NCBI RefSeq assembly: GCF_016648105.1
Contig: NZ_JACVVE010000038.1
Location: 1 to 53,621, forward strand
Direction of reading: 5' to 3'
From: Pseudomonas sp. S31
GTDB lineage: Bacteria > Pseudomonadota > Gammaproteobacteria > Pseudomonadales > Pseudomonadaceae
DNA: 53,621 bases
The position numbers and the translations under genes are program-made. Below, piece after piece: positions 19,205-26,796 of this stretch; position 1 is the first letter of the stretch; the number at the start of each line of letters is the position of its first letter. Below the pieces are notes generated by a model that made no database searches, had not been told where the DNA came from, and worked only from the letters and a program-made list of their open reading frames with translations.

Positions 19205-19229
19205 AAAAGCCGCGCATTGCGCGGCTTTT
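19205..19229 (+). terminator. Terminator of the tRNA gene
   Basis: AAAAGCCGCGC (19205-19215) and GCGCGGCTTTT (19219-19229) form an 11-bp stem with ATT loop, six bases after the tRNA. A/T flanks make it potentially bidirectional, so it could also stop prfH transcription coming from the right. Confidence 0.85.
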
Positions 19230-19382
19230 GCGTTTATGGCGGGATCGCCTCAGATACGGAATGCTCATTTGCAACTCGTAAACCCGCGTGCGATCCGGGT
19301 CCTTTCCTCATCCGTTTTTGTGGGGCTGGCATCGCCTACGCCGCCCGGCCTGACGTTCGCTCGACGACTATTCGCACCCAAT

Positions 19383-20003
19383 CTACTCGTCAGCCGGCTC
19401 GAAGCGCTCGCCACGAAACACCCGACGTGGATTGCCACGCTCGATGCGGTGATGGAACAAGCGCCGCTCCGCGCGCAGTTCGCTGTCGACCTGCTCTGCC
19501 TGTTGCGCCAGGCGTTGACCGATGAGCAGCAGCGCCAAGCGCTTGTTGGCGTGCTGGCTACGCTCGCTCTGTACCTTGACGCTGACGCCGCTGGCCAGGT
19601 GCGTGGCGCGCACTGCCGAGTCGGTGGTGTTGACATGCTGACCACCCGGCCCGGACGAACGCAAGGTCTCGAAGTGGATCTCGCTCGCCAATTCCGGTGC
19701 CGGTGGCGCAAACCGTGCGCCCCCAAAGAACCAGTTCTTACGCGCATGCCCCGGCCGGTACGGACTGCTGCACGTCCATTGCAGCGAGCCCGTCCAGTGA
19801 TCCGCCAGGCGCTCGGCCTGCTCGCCATCCAGTGCCAGCAACACCGAGCGCAAGGTACCGCGCCGCAGCCCCGGCTCTTCTTCGAGTATCCGTACCGCCA
19901 CGGCCTGAGCATCCGCTTCGGCCTGCAGCCTGAGCAATGCTTTGGCCACTGCCAGGGCACATTCTTCCGGCCCCTGAGCCGCCGAGAGTTGCAGTAGGAT
20001 CAT
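19383..20003 (-). CDS. prfH: Peptide chain release factor-like protein PrfH
   Basis: 206-residue release-factor-like protein lacking the long N-terminal and codon-reading parts of RF1/RF2. The peptidyl-tRNA hydrolysis motif GGQ is at residues 120-122 in SSGPGGQHVNTTDSAVRATHL, followed by the basic tail typical of domain 3. The start ATG shares its A with the rtcB stop (TGATG), so it is made by coupled translation; a GTG three codons upstream is less likely. Published work shows PrfH releases nascent chains from ribosomes whose 16S rRNA has been cut in the decoding centre (colicin E3 type damage), letting RtcB reseal it. Role here is inferred from family and gene pairing. Confidence 0.9.
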   Translation of the reverse strand: MILLQLSAAQGPEECALAVAKALLRLQAEADAQAVAVRILEEEPGLRRGTLRSVLLALDGEQAERLADHWTGSLQWTCSSPYRPGHARKNWFFGGARFAPPAPELASEIHFETLRSSGPGGQHVNTTDSAVRATHLASGVSVKVQSERSQHANKRLALLLIGQRLAQQAEQVDSELRAERRLFHHRIERGNPRRVFRGERFEPADE

Positions 20004-21139
20004 CAGCAGCACCCCCCGCGTGTCTTGTAGGTGAGTACCGGTTTCAGTCGCGCCAGCACGCGAACCAATCCCGCTTCACGCAAGGCACCCACCACCGAGT
20101 CGATAGCCTTGTAGGCCTGCGGCGCTTCCTCGTAGATCAGCGCCCGGTCGGCGCAGATCACGCGGCTGCCTAGTGCCGTACGACTCAGTTGCTCGACGCT
20201 GTAGCGCGAGGCGAGGCGGTCCTTGCACTCGCCGCGCATCCATTTGCGCCCGGCGCCATGGGCCAGGGACAACAGGCTGCGCTCGTCGGCGATCGGCTGT
20301 ACCAAGTAGCTGTAGTCGCCGCGCGAACCAGGGATCACCACCGCCCCCTGATCCGCCGGTGTGGCGCCTTTGCGATGCAGCCAACCATCGAGCCCGTCGA
20401 CCTGCGCTGGCGACACCAGGTTGTGGTTGATGTCGAGCAGTACATCGCCATCGGCACGCAAGCGTTCGAGCATGCGCCGGGCAATCAACTGACGGTTGGC
20501 TTCGGCAAAACGCAGCGCGCCGTCGTGCCGGCCCAGATAATGAGTGCTGGCCTCGCTGCCCGCCTCCAGTCCGTGATGACCGAACAGGTCGACCTGCTCA
20601 CGCAAGATCGCCTCGCCCAATCCACGCGAGCCGCTGTGCACCAGCAACAGCAGGTGTTTGCGCTCGATGCCCAAGGCTGCCAGGGCCGCATCGTCGTAGT
20701 TTTCATCGAGTTGCTGCAGCTCGGCGAAGTGGTTACCACCACCAATGGTGCCTAGAGAACGCTCGTGCCCCGTAGCAGGCAAACCGAAGCTGGCGACGGC
20801 CTCCTGCCACGTCTCGTCGAGCGGCAGTTCGAGGCTGCCAAGGCGTTTCTCCAGCTTGTCCAGCTGCAGCTTCGCGGTCGGGATATCCGTGCGCCACAGC
20901 GCCATGCCACAGCCGATGTCATTACCGACCAGCGCCGGGTACAAACGCCCCACGGAAAAGAATGCCGCGCCGACCGGATAGCCACGCCCCGGATGCAGGT
21001 CCGGCATGCCGGCCACCCGATGCATGCCCCCTAGGCGAGCGGTGGTTTCGAGTTGTTGGATCGCTTTTCCTTCGATCCAGGTGTCGTCCGCGGCGACCAA
21101 TACGGCGCCGTCGGACAAATTGCGGATGCAAGTGCCCAT
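20003..21139 (-). CDS. rtcB: RNA ligase RtcB (PrfH-associated)
   Basis: GTP- and Mn2+-dependent ligase joining 2',3'-cyclic phosphate or 3'-phosphate ends to 5'-OH ends. 378 residues. Motifs: PDLHPGRGYPVGAAF (46-60), GNDIGCGMAL (72-81, metal ligands Asp74 and Cys77), GGGNHF (133-138), VHSGSRGLG (167-175) and the guanylylated His294 in SLAHGAGRKW, so all key residues are kept. It is shorter than the archease-linked RtcB. No rtcA or sigma-54 regulator rtcR is nearby; instead it pairs with prfH, marking it as the ribosome-repair version. RBS GGATTGG lies four bases before the ATG inside a possible hairpin. Confidence 0.93.
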   Translation of the reverse strand: MGTCIRNLSDGAVLVAADDTWIEGKAIQQLETTARLGGMHRVAGMPDLHPGRGYPVGAAFFSVGRLYPALVGNDIGCGMALWRTDIPTAKLQLDKLEKRLGSLELPLDETWQEAVASFGLPATGHERSLGTIGGGNHFAELQQLDENYDDAALAALGIERKHLLLLVHSGSRGLGEAILREQVDLFGHHGLEAGSEASTHYLGRHDGALRFAEANRQLIARRMLERLRADGDVLLDINHNLVSPAQVDGLDGWLHRKGATPADQGAVVIPGSRGDYSYLVQPIADERSLLSLAHGAGRKWMRGECKDRLASRYSVEQLSRTALGSRVICADRALIYEEAPQAYKAIDSVVGALREAGLVRVLARLKPVLTYKTRGGCC

Positions 21140-21142
21140 AGT

Positions 21143-21182
21143 CCAATCCTGATGGGTTGAAACAAAAAGATGTTCGGATTGG
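21143..21182 (-). promoter_or_regulatory. Inverted repeat able to sequester the rtcB ribosome-binding site
   Basis: On the minus strand CCAATCC (21182-21176) is followed 26 bases later by GGATTGG (21149-21143), which is the RBS region of rtcB three bases before its ATG. Pairing would hide the RBS. Seven perfect base pairs with a long A/T-rich loop; modest stability alone. Confidence 0.5.
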
Positions 21183-21234
21183 CAGGCCAGAGGCCGGGCG
21201 TTGCGGTACCGCTAACCAGTAACGGCGAATGCGA

Positions 21235-21276
21235 TCAAGCCAGGCGCGACCTGCAAAGGGTGATCAACTGTTGCAT
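21235..21276 (-). CDS. 13-codon leader peptide upstream of rtcB
   Basis: Encodes MQQLITLCRSRLA then TGA. The ATG follows AAAGGAGG with six bases spacing, the strongest Shine-Dalgarno in this region, and lies about 40 bases downstream of a well-formed promoter. It ends 95 bases before rtcB. It includes a rare AGG Arg codon next to Ser-CGC. Such a short, well-initiated ORF between promoter and operon suggests a regulatory leader that reports on ribosome state. No family known to me; function is inference from position. Confidence 0.55.
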   Translation of the reverse strand: MQQLITLCRSRLA

Positions 21277-21314
21277 GATGTACCTCCTTTGCTGTCGGGT
21301 GAGAGAAGGCGGGC

Positions 21315-21343
21315 ATGTTAGGTGTGTAAGTGCCACCTTGCAA
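21315..21343 (-). promoter_or_regulatory. Predicted sigma-70 promoter of the rtcB-prfH operon
   Basis: Minus strand: TTGCAA (21343-21338), 17-base spacer, TAACAT (21320-21315). The expected transcript starts about 30 bases before the leader ORF. Elements are close in quality to those of rpsU. Confidence 0.6.
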
Positions 21344-21379
21344 CAACCTTGATCACATTTTTACCAGGAGAACAACGTC

Positions 21380-21481
21380 ATGGCCGAAAAACCTGACCGC
21401 TCCGCGGTACAAAAAACAATACACTGGCGGTACAGTGCCCAGCTTCCACCCATTTCGCCAAATTATGCTAAACACCAGTAA
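21380..21481 (+). CDS. Possible 33-residue ORF divergent from rtcB
   Basis: ATG with AGGAG ten bases upstream, reading MAEKPDRSAVQKTIHW and ending NYAKHQ. The beginning loosely recalls a regulator N-terminus, so it may be a remnant left when the island decayed. No recognised domain, no clear promoter, and codon use is not strongly Pseudomonas-like. Function unknown; may not be translated. Confidence 0.25.
   Translation: MAEKPDRSAVQKTIHWRYSAQLPPISPNYAKHQ
21404..21434. repeat. Direct repeat GCGGTACA x2
   Basis: GCGGTACA at 21404-21411 and 21427-21434, 23 bases start to start, about two helical turns. Spaced direct repeats of this kind are typical of GntR/MocR-type regulator sites, but no such regulator lies nearby. 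Confidence 0.35.
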
Positions 21482-21549
21482 CTACGCTACGTCCAGCTAA
21501 CTATGCCTACGCACGGTTTTACTGGGTTTGCAGCGTCTCCAGGCAATTA

Positions 21550-21592
21550 ATAATCCTTTGGTCCACGGTTCGAGTCCGTGTGGGGCCCACCA
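21550..21592 (+). repeat. Right copy of tRNA-derived direct repeat (attR-like, non-functional tRNA fragment)
   Basis: 43 bases matching the tRNA from its anticodon loop to CCA, with one extra G in the acceptor stem (TGGGGCCC against TGGGCCC). The 5' half of a tRNA is missing, so it cannot make a tRNA. It marks the far end of the rtcB-prfH cassette. Confidence 0.8.
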
Positions 21593-21597
21593 GATAC

Positions 21598-21622
21598 GAA
21601 AGCCGCGCCTTGAGCGCGGCTT
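21598..21622 (+). terminator. Second copy of the tRNA-type terminator hairpin
   Basis: AAAGCCGCGC (21598-21607) and GCGCGGCTTT (21613-21622). Resembles the hairpin after the intact tRNA, showing that the duplicated segment extends past the CCA with some divergence. Confidence 0.7.
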
Positions 21623-21852
21623 TGTCATTTCAAGAAAGGGGAATTGAGCGCTGATAGCAATGCAAATCCTCCTCCCGATAATCCAGGTGCCTGGGCCGCC
21701 CCCACCACCTTGGCATGTGGCCACGGCAAAGCAACGCCCGCCAGGTGCAACGCCCGGCTGTCAATTAACGCCGCCCAAGGGGGTAGCTGGTTCGCCAGCG
21801 ATGAAGCCAGCCCAGGCGAAACTTGGCATCCATGCAGAGGCCTTGGTGCCCG

Positions 21853-21898
21853 TGTAGGAGCGGCGGTTCGCCGCTGCGATTTACCCGCGAAGAGGCCC
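21853..21898. repeat. Composite REP-like element
   Basis: Begins as a REP (GTAGGAGCGGCGGTTCGCCGC) and continues into TTTACCCGCGAAGAGGCCC, the distal half of the common putida REP. Looks like two REP variants joined within the element. Confidence 0.55.
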
Positions 21899-21921
21899 AC
21901 TCGGACACCGCAAGCTTCAGC

Positions 21922-22173
21922 TCAATGCAACGCTCGTGGATTTGCCGGCATCTGTATCTGCACCAACGCCGAATCAATCAGCGTTTCCAGCGCTTCAAGC
22001 TCATGCATCGAGGCCCTCATCAGCAGCGTGACCGGTGAGCGAGGCTGCAACAGAATGGCCTGTTGCATGACGGCTTTGGCACAGAGGGCATTGTCTGCGG
22101 TTTTCTGGAGGGTGTCTTCGAGGGAAGTGATGTTCTGCGGTGGGTCAGGAACGATATCAAGCATCTCATGCAT
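21922..22173 (-). CDS. Small Pseudomonas hypothetical protein (DUF3077-like)
   Basis: 83 residues (80 if the second ATG at 22164 is used). It begins with MLDIVPDPP, the short Pro-rich N-terminus common to a group of small Pseudomonas-only proteins, then a helical stretch with LEDTLQKTADNALCAKAVMQQA and SMHELEALETLIDSALVQIQ. It has no signal peptide and no known function. Codon use is plausible for the organism. It sits in the accessory zone between the tRNA fragment and gcd. Confidence 0.5.
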   Translation of the reverse strand: MHEMLDIVPDPPQNITSLEDTLQKTADNALCAKAVMQQAILLQPRSPVTLLMRASMHELEALETLIDSALVQIQMPANPRALH

Positions 22174-22859
22174 CCGTTAGTGGTGCGGCCACCAAACTGC
22201 TGTCAAACAGTCAGGTGGCAGCTGTACATGGGTTGACAGACCGGCGGATACATGAAGCTCCGGCGCACGCGAGCGTGCCCCATGCACAGCCACCATAACG
22301 GCAGAGCTGCATAGCAAATGTATCTCGTCGCGGCCTGTCAAAGCCGTGTCGTCGATGTGTGACGACAGCCTGAGACTAGAGCGCGGGTGCGTAGGACCGC
22401 AACGGACAATGGCTGTGGGAATTATCTTTGGGAAATGGAGCGCATGTAAGGGGACAAGTCTGATGAGCGACTGACAACCGCATGGGAACGCTCTGCTGCA
22501 TGGCAGCCGCCTTCAAACGAATTGTTACAAAGACTTAAATATTGTTTTACACACTGCTCGATTTATTTCAGAGCCCACGCGCCCTTAAACTTCAAATCGC
22601 GCCAAGCCCCTGCCTCCAGGCCTTGATATAGAACATATCTGCAGCTTCCTTTGAGCCGTTCGTAACAAAGAGAGCGTGCTGACCTGCCGTCAGCGTCAAC
22701 GCCATGCCAACTCTCACGCTGATGCCCAAGACTGTCGTTTGCCCTCGGCGAACACGCGCAGCGAGTTCCTCTACCCAAACGCCTGGAAGGCCCATTCCAG
22801 GCAGGCTAGGCGCGCCCTGAAGGACCAGCCCTGCATTCACCAAAAGAGCTTAAACACCC
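22174..22859. other. 686-bp stretch without a convincing gene upstream of gcd
   Basis: Contains an AT-rich patch (about 22518-22570) in otherwise mixed sequence, which may hold the gcd promoter, and weak overlapping frames on both strands without Shine-Dalgarno sequences. I see no RNA gene or transposon end. It may be decayed coding DNA. Confidence 0.4.
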
Positions 22860-25295
22860 ATGACGGATGAAACGTGTTCCAAACCTGACAGGCGCTCATT
22901 GAGTAGTGCCGCGCGCGTACTTTTTTCGCTGCTCGTCATTATCGTGGCGGTGGCATTGATCTACGGCGGTGGCAAACTTCTGGCACTTGGCGGGTCAAGT
23001 TACTACTTGCTTGCGGGGTTGGCCTACGCCGCACTTGCAGTGCTCGTATTCCTGCGCAAACGCATCAGTATTGCCCTGTCGGTGCTGATATTCCTGGCGA
23101 CCTGCGCCTGGGCATTCTATGAAGTCGGGCAGTTCAGCTACTGGCAACTGCTGCCTCGCCTGGTCGTTCCGGCCATCATCCTGACCCTCAGCCTGTGGGT
23201 CGGCGCAGCGCTGCCGGGCACCCGCGCAAGCACGCGCAAAACCGCCAATCGATTCGGCTTTGCCGTGTTCCTGGCATTGATCGCGACATTCGTCGCCGCG
23301 TTCTTCCCGCATGGCGGGATATCCAACCCCATCGCGGCGAGCGGCCCGGCGAATCCCGACGCTACGTCCGCCGCCCCGCAAGACTGGGAATTCTTCGGGC
23401 GCAACGCGTCGGGCACACGATTCGCGCCTTACACCCAGATCACCCCCGATAACGTCAAGGACCTGCAAGTCGCCTGGACCTACCGCACGGGCCGCAGAAC
23501 CACCGGCCCAGGTGCTGGCGTGGATGAGAACACGCCCCTGCAGATCGGCAGCACCCTGTACTCCTGCACGCCGGAAAACCTGATCACCGCGATCGATGGC
23601 GATACCGGCAAGCCCCTCTGGAAGTTCGACCCCCACGCGAAAAGTGCAGAGCATGTCACCTGCCGCGGTGTCGGTTACTACGACATCGACAAGGACGACA
23701 GCCTGAGCGCTGATGCCAAGGCTTCGTATGCCAACCAGCAGCAATGCCGCCAGCGCATCCTGGTGTCGTCGGTCGATGCCCGCCTGTTCGCCTTGGACGC
23801 GCACACTGGTGAACTGTGCGCCAGCTTCGGCGAAAACGGCTATGTGGACCTCAAGAAAGGCATGGGCCCAACGGAAAACAGCAAGCGCTACCACCCGACC
23901 TCGCTGCCCGTGGTCATGGGGCATCTCACCGTGGTCGGTGGCTGGGTACGCGATATCGTTGCAGGCGAGCCTTCCGGTGCCGTGCGCGCATTCGATGTGC
24001 TGACCGGCTCGCTGGTGTGGGCCTGGGACGTTGGCGCGCCGGATGGCGCCGATACCGCTGCAGCAGATCATCAGTTCGCCCTGGAAACGCCCAACGTCTG
24101 GACCGTGCCGACCTACGACAAGGAACTCAACCTGGTCTACCTGCCAACCGGCAATGGTCCACCCGACTACTGGGGCGGTGACCGTAACCAGGCGAAGGAG
24201 AAGTACGGCACTGCGGTGGTCGCGGTCGACGCCTCGACCGGCAAGGTCAAGTGGGTGTACCAGACCGTTCACCATGACGTGTGGGACTACGACCTGCCCT
24301 CGCAGCCGGTGCTGTACGACCTCAAGAATGCGCAAGGGGAAAAGACCCCGGTCCTGATTCAGACCACCAAGACCGGCAACATCTTCGTACTGGATCGCCG
24401 CACTGGCCAGCCAGTGACCGAAGTCCAGGAGCGCCCTGTACCCACTTCGCCAGCGGCAGAGGGCGAACACCTGTCGCCGACTCAACCTTACTCGGCAGGC
24501 ATGCCGGTGATCGGCGCGGAACCCTTGACCGAACAGTCGATGTGGGGCGTGTCCACCTTCGACCAGCTTTACTGCCGGATCATGTTCAAGGATTCGGTCT
24601 ACGTCGGCCCGTTCACGCCGCCCACCGAAAAGCCCTACATCGAATGGCCGGGGCTGCTGGGCGGCATGAACTGGGGTGGCATTTCCATCGATGAGAACAC
24701 CGGCACGATGTTCGTCAACGACATGCGCATGCCGTTGCGGATGTCGCTGGTCACCCAGGAGAACACCCGCAAGTACAAGGTGTCGACTGACGAAGTGCCC
24801 GGCTTCATGGGCACCATTCGCCCGCAGGTCGCAGGCATCTATGGCGGCGTCAAGATCGACATTCTGCAGTCGCCCCTGGGCGTGCCCTGCAACACGCCGC
24901 CGTTTGGCAGCATGAGCGCAATCGACCTGAACACCCAGAAACTGATGTGGCAGGTGCCGCTGGGCACGGTGCAGGATACCGGCCCGCTCGGGATCAAGAC
25001 GCACCTGCAGATCCCGCTGGGCATGCCGACCCTCGGTGGCCCGACCTCGACGGCCTCCGGCCTGGTGTTCTTCGCCGGTACCCAGGACTACTACCTGCGT
25101 GCCCTCGACTCGGCAACCGGCAAGGAAGTCTGGAAGGCCCGCTTGCCGGTGGGCGCCGTCGCGGCACCGCTGATCTACACGTCCCCCGCGACCGGCAAGC
25201 AATACGTGGTCATCTCCGCCGGTGGCATGAGCCACTCGCCGGATGTCGGTGACTACATCATTGCCTACGCCCTGCCGGACAGCAGCAAACCGTAA
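22860..25295 (+). CDS. gcd: Membrane-bound PQQ-dependent glucose dehydrogenase
   Basis: Oxidises glucose to gluconolactone in the periplasm and feeds electrons to ubiquinone. 811 residues: about five N-terminal transmembrane helices (residues about 18-150; LALGGSSYYLLAGLAY is typical of Gcd), then a PQQ beta-propeller starting DWEFFGRNASGTRFAP (about 176) with repeated tryptophan-docking motifs. HHDVWDYDLPSQP (about 470-482) carries the catalytic-type Asp. It could in principle use quinate or shikimate, but the partner oprB favours sugars. Needs PQQ, whose synthesis genes start about 6 kb downstream. Putida strains usually carry gcd elsewhere with an oprB neighbour, so this may be an extra or relocated copy. 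Confidence 0.9.
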   Translation: MTDETCSKPDRRSLSSAARVLFSLLVIIVAVALIYGGGKLLALGGSSYYLLAGLAYAALAVLVFLRKRISIALSVLIFLATCAWAFYEVGQFSYWQLLPRLVVPAIILTLSLWVGAALPGTRASTRKTANRFGFAVFLALIATFVAAFFPHGGISNPIAASGPANPDATSAAPQDWEFFGRNASGTRFAPYTQITPDNVKDLQVAWTYRTGRRTTGPGAGVDENTPLQIGSTLYSCTPENLITAIDGDTGKPLWKFDPHAKSAEHVTCRGVGYYDIDKDDSLSADAKASYANQQQCRQRILVSSVDARLFALDAHTGELCASFGENGYVDLKKGMGPTENSKRYHPTSLPVVMGHLTVVGGWVRDIVAGEPSGAVRAFDVLTGSLVWAWDVGAPDGADTAAADHQFALETPNVWTVPTYDKELNLVYLPTGNGPPDYWGGDRNQAKEKYGTAVVAVDASTGKVKWVYQTVHHDVWDYDLPSQPVLYDLKNAQGEKTPVLIQTTKTGNIFVLDRRTGQPVTEVQERPVPTSPAAEGEHLSPTQPYSAGMPVIGAEPLTEQSMWGVSTFDQLYCRIMFKDSVYVGPFTPPTEKPYIEWPGLLGGMNWGGISIDENTGTMFVNDMRMPLRMSLVTQENTRKYKVSTDEVPGFMGTIRPQVAGIYGGVKIDILQSPLGVPCNTPPFGSMSAIDLNTQKLMWQVPLGTVQDTGPLGIKTHLQIPLGMPTLGGPTSTASGLVFFAGTQDYYLRALDSATGKEVWKARLPVGAVAAPLIYTSPATGKQYVVISAGGMSHSPDVGDYIIAYALPDSSKP

Positions 25296-25313
25296 CCGCT
25301 CGCCAATGCCCGA

Positions 25314-25343
25314 CAAACAATCCCCGCTCGCGGGGATTGTTTG
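25314..25343. terminator. Perfect 13-bp inverted repeat between gcd and oprB
   Basis: CAAACAATCCCCG (25314-25326) and CGGGGATTGTTTG (25331-25343) around CTCG, 18 bases after the gcd stop. The 3' arm has TTGTTTG rather than a T-run, so termination may be partial, setting a gcd/oprB expression ratio; oprB starts 72 bases later. Confidence 0.65.
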
Positions 25344-25415
25344 CCCCTCCAGTTCAGCAGACCACACGAAAGCCCGCACCGCCCGATGGCTTTTCGTGCA
25401 AGGGAGCAACCCACC

Positions 25416-26708
25416 ATGCCATCAACGCTTCGCACCCTGCTGACCAGCAGCCTGTGCAGCGGCCTGTCCTTATGCGTGCTGCCAACCCCCAGCGCGCTGG
25501 CGGATACGTCCGACCTGCTGACCCGCCCCACGCTCACCGGTGACTGGGGCGGACAGCGCCAGCAACTGGCGGACCAAGGCGTCAAGCTGACCGGGGACTA
25601 CATCTCCGAGACCGTTTCCAACCTGCATGGCGGTATCAAGCGCGGCACGCGCTATGCGCAGCAAATACGCCTGGGCGCGCAGTTCGACCTGAGCAAGCTG
25701 CTCGGCATCGCAGATGCCGGGCGCATACAGATTCTGCTCAACGACCGGCGCGGTCACAGCGCCACGGAAGATCTGCTCGGCAACCGGATGTCCGCCCAGG
25801 AGATCTACGCCGGCGAGTACACGCGCCTGACCGAGTTGAGCTACCAGCGCAACCTGTTTTCGCCCGACCTGTCGACCAAGGTCGGTTACATGGTCATGGG
25901 CACCGAGTTCGGCGGCATGCCAATCCTGGCCAACTTCATGAGCGCCGGCTTCTGCGCGCACCCATTGACCATGTCCAGCGGCAGCGGCTGGGGTAACTAC
26001 CCGACCGCACACTGGGGCGGTGAACTGCGCTACGACGTCAACCCGTCGCTGTCGTTGCAAACCGCCGTGTTCCAGGTCAACCCGGACTACAACGCGCGCG
26101 AGTCCAAGGCCTTCGCCATGCCCAGCAATGGCACGACGGGCGCGATCCTGCCCCTGGAGGCGATCATCAACAACCTGGCGTTTCTCGATGGGCAATACAA
26201 GGTCGGCTGGTACTACGACACGTCCGACTACCCCAAGATCGGCGGCACCGGCAAAAGCAGCAGCCGCACGGGCGCCTACCTGCTGGTGGACCAGGCGATC
26301 TGGCGCGATGAACAGGACCCGGCAAGTGCGCTACGCCTGTTTGCGCAGGCCGCAACCAGCAATGCCGCCACCTCGCCCATGCGCCGCTGGTACTCGGTGG
26401 GCCTGGTCAGGCAGAAACCTTTCGCCAGCCGCCCCCACGATGTCATTGCCTTCGGCTATGGCCGCGCCGTGATCAACTCGCGTACGCGGGAGGTGCAGGA
26501 AGCGGGCGCGCTGACGCCTGATGACGCCGCCATGATCGCCGACCTCGACAGCGGCGAGCAGGTGCTGGAACTCAACTACGGTGCCCAGGTGACGCCGTGG
26601 CTGCTGCTGCGCCCTGGCCTGCAGTACTACATCGAACCCGGCGCGTTTTCCGCTGAGCAACGCAGCAACGCGCTGGCTGCCGGGCTGCAGGTCAAGATGA
26701 CCTTCTAG
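25416..26708 (+). CDS. oprB: Carbohydrate-selective porin OprB
   Basis: Outer-membrane sugar porin, 430 residues. The ATG at 25416 follows AGGGAGC and gives a signal peptide MPSTLRTLLTSSLCSGLSL ending in SALA. The mature N-terminus has LTGDWGGQRQQLADQGV, the OprB signature, and the protein ends in a beta-strand with a C-terminal Phe (GLQVKMTF), needed for outer-membrane assembly. It brings glucose into the periplasm where Gcd acts. Upstream in-frame starts would abolish the signal peptide. Confidence 0.92.
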   Translation: MPSTLRTLLTSSLCSGLSLCVLPTPSALADTSDLLTRPTLTGDWGGQRQQLADQGVKLTGDYISETVSNLHGGIKRGTRYAQQIRLGAQFDLSKLLGIADAGRIQILLNDRRGHSATEDLLGNRMSAQEIYAGEYTRLTELSYQRNLFSPDLSTKVGYMVMGTEFGGMPILANFMSAGFCAHPLTMSSGSGWGNYPTAHWGGELRYDVNPSLSLQTAVFQVNPDYNARESKAFAMPSNGTTGAILPLEAIINNLAFLDGQYKVGWYYDTSDYPKIGGTGKSSSRTGAYLLVDQAIWRDEQDPASALRLFAQAATSNAATSPMRRWYSVGLVRQKPFASRPHDVIAFGYGRAVINSRTREVQEAGALTPDDAAMIADLDSGEQVLELNYGAQVTPWLLLRPGLQYYIEPGAFSAEQRSNALAAGLQVKMTF

Positions 26709-26740
26709 CAGGCTCGCTCTCCATCGCCTCATCAGGAACC

Positions 26741-26764
26741 AGCCGCGCGATCGCGCGGCTTTTC
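26741..26764 (+). terminator. Rho-independent terminator after oprB
   Basis: AGCCGCGC GATC GCGCGGCT is a perfect palindrome followed by TTTCC, 32 bases after the oprB stop. It ends gcd-oprB transcription; on the other strand it may also end the HTH gene. Confidence 0.8.
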
Positions 26765-26796
26765 CTGCCCAGGATCAACCTGTTGCCGCTGCCGGG

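Larger units (their letters stand above)
19158..21592. mobile_element. 2.4-kb tRNA-bounded cassette carrying rtcB-prfH
   Basis: Bounded by the two tRNA 3' repeats 2392 bases apart, each followed by a GC-rich AAAGCCGCGC hairpin. Inside are only rtcB, prfH, their leader region and a doubtful 33-codon ORF. No integrase is present, so this is either a decayed island or one mobilised in trans. The genes read in the opposite direction to the tRNA. Confidence 0.65.

Noticed and set aside
19188..19997. 269-codon plus-strand frame across the tRNA end and prfH
   Set aside because: It begins inside the tRNA and lies antisense to the GGQ-containing prfH.
21318..21337. TGGCAC on the minus strand as a sigma-54 -24 element for rtcB, as in RtcR-controlled rtcBA
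   Set aside because: No TTGC at the -12 position and no rtcR gene nearby; the sigma-70 elements fit better.
21497..21550. Minus-strand frame ending LETLQTQ next to the right tRNA repeat, thought of as an integrase remnant
   Set aside because: Only about nine residues can be read before the repeat; far too short to assign to an integrase.
22592..22843. 83-codon minus-strand frame upstream of gcd
   Set aside because: TTG start, no Shine-Dalgarno, weak third-position bias and no family resemblance; kept only as part of a gene-poor stretch.
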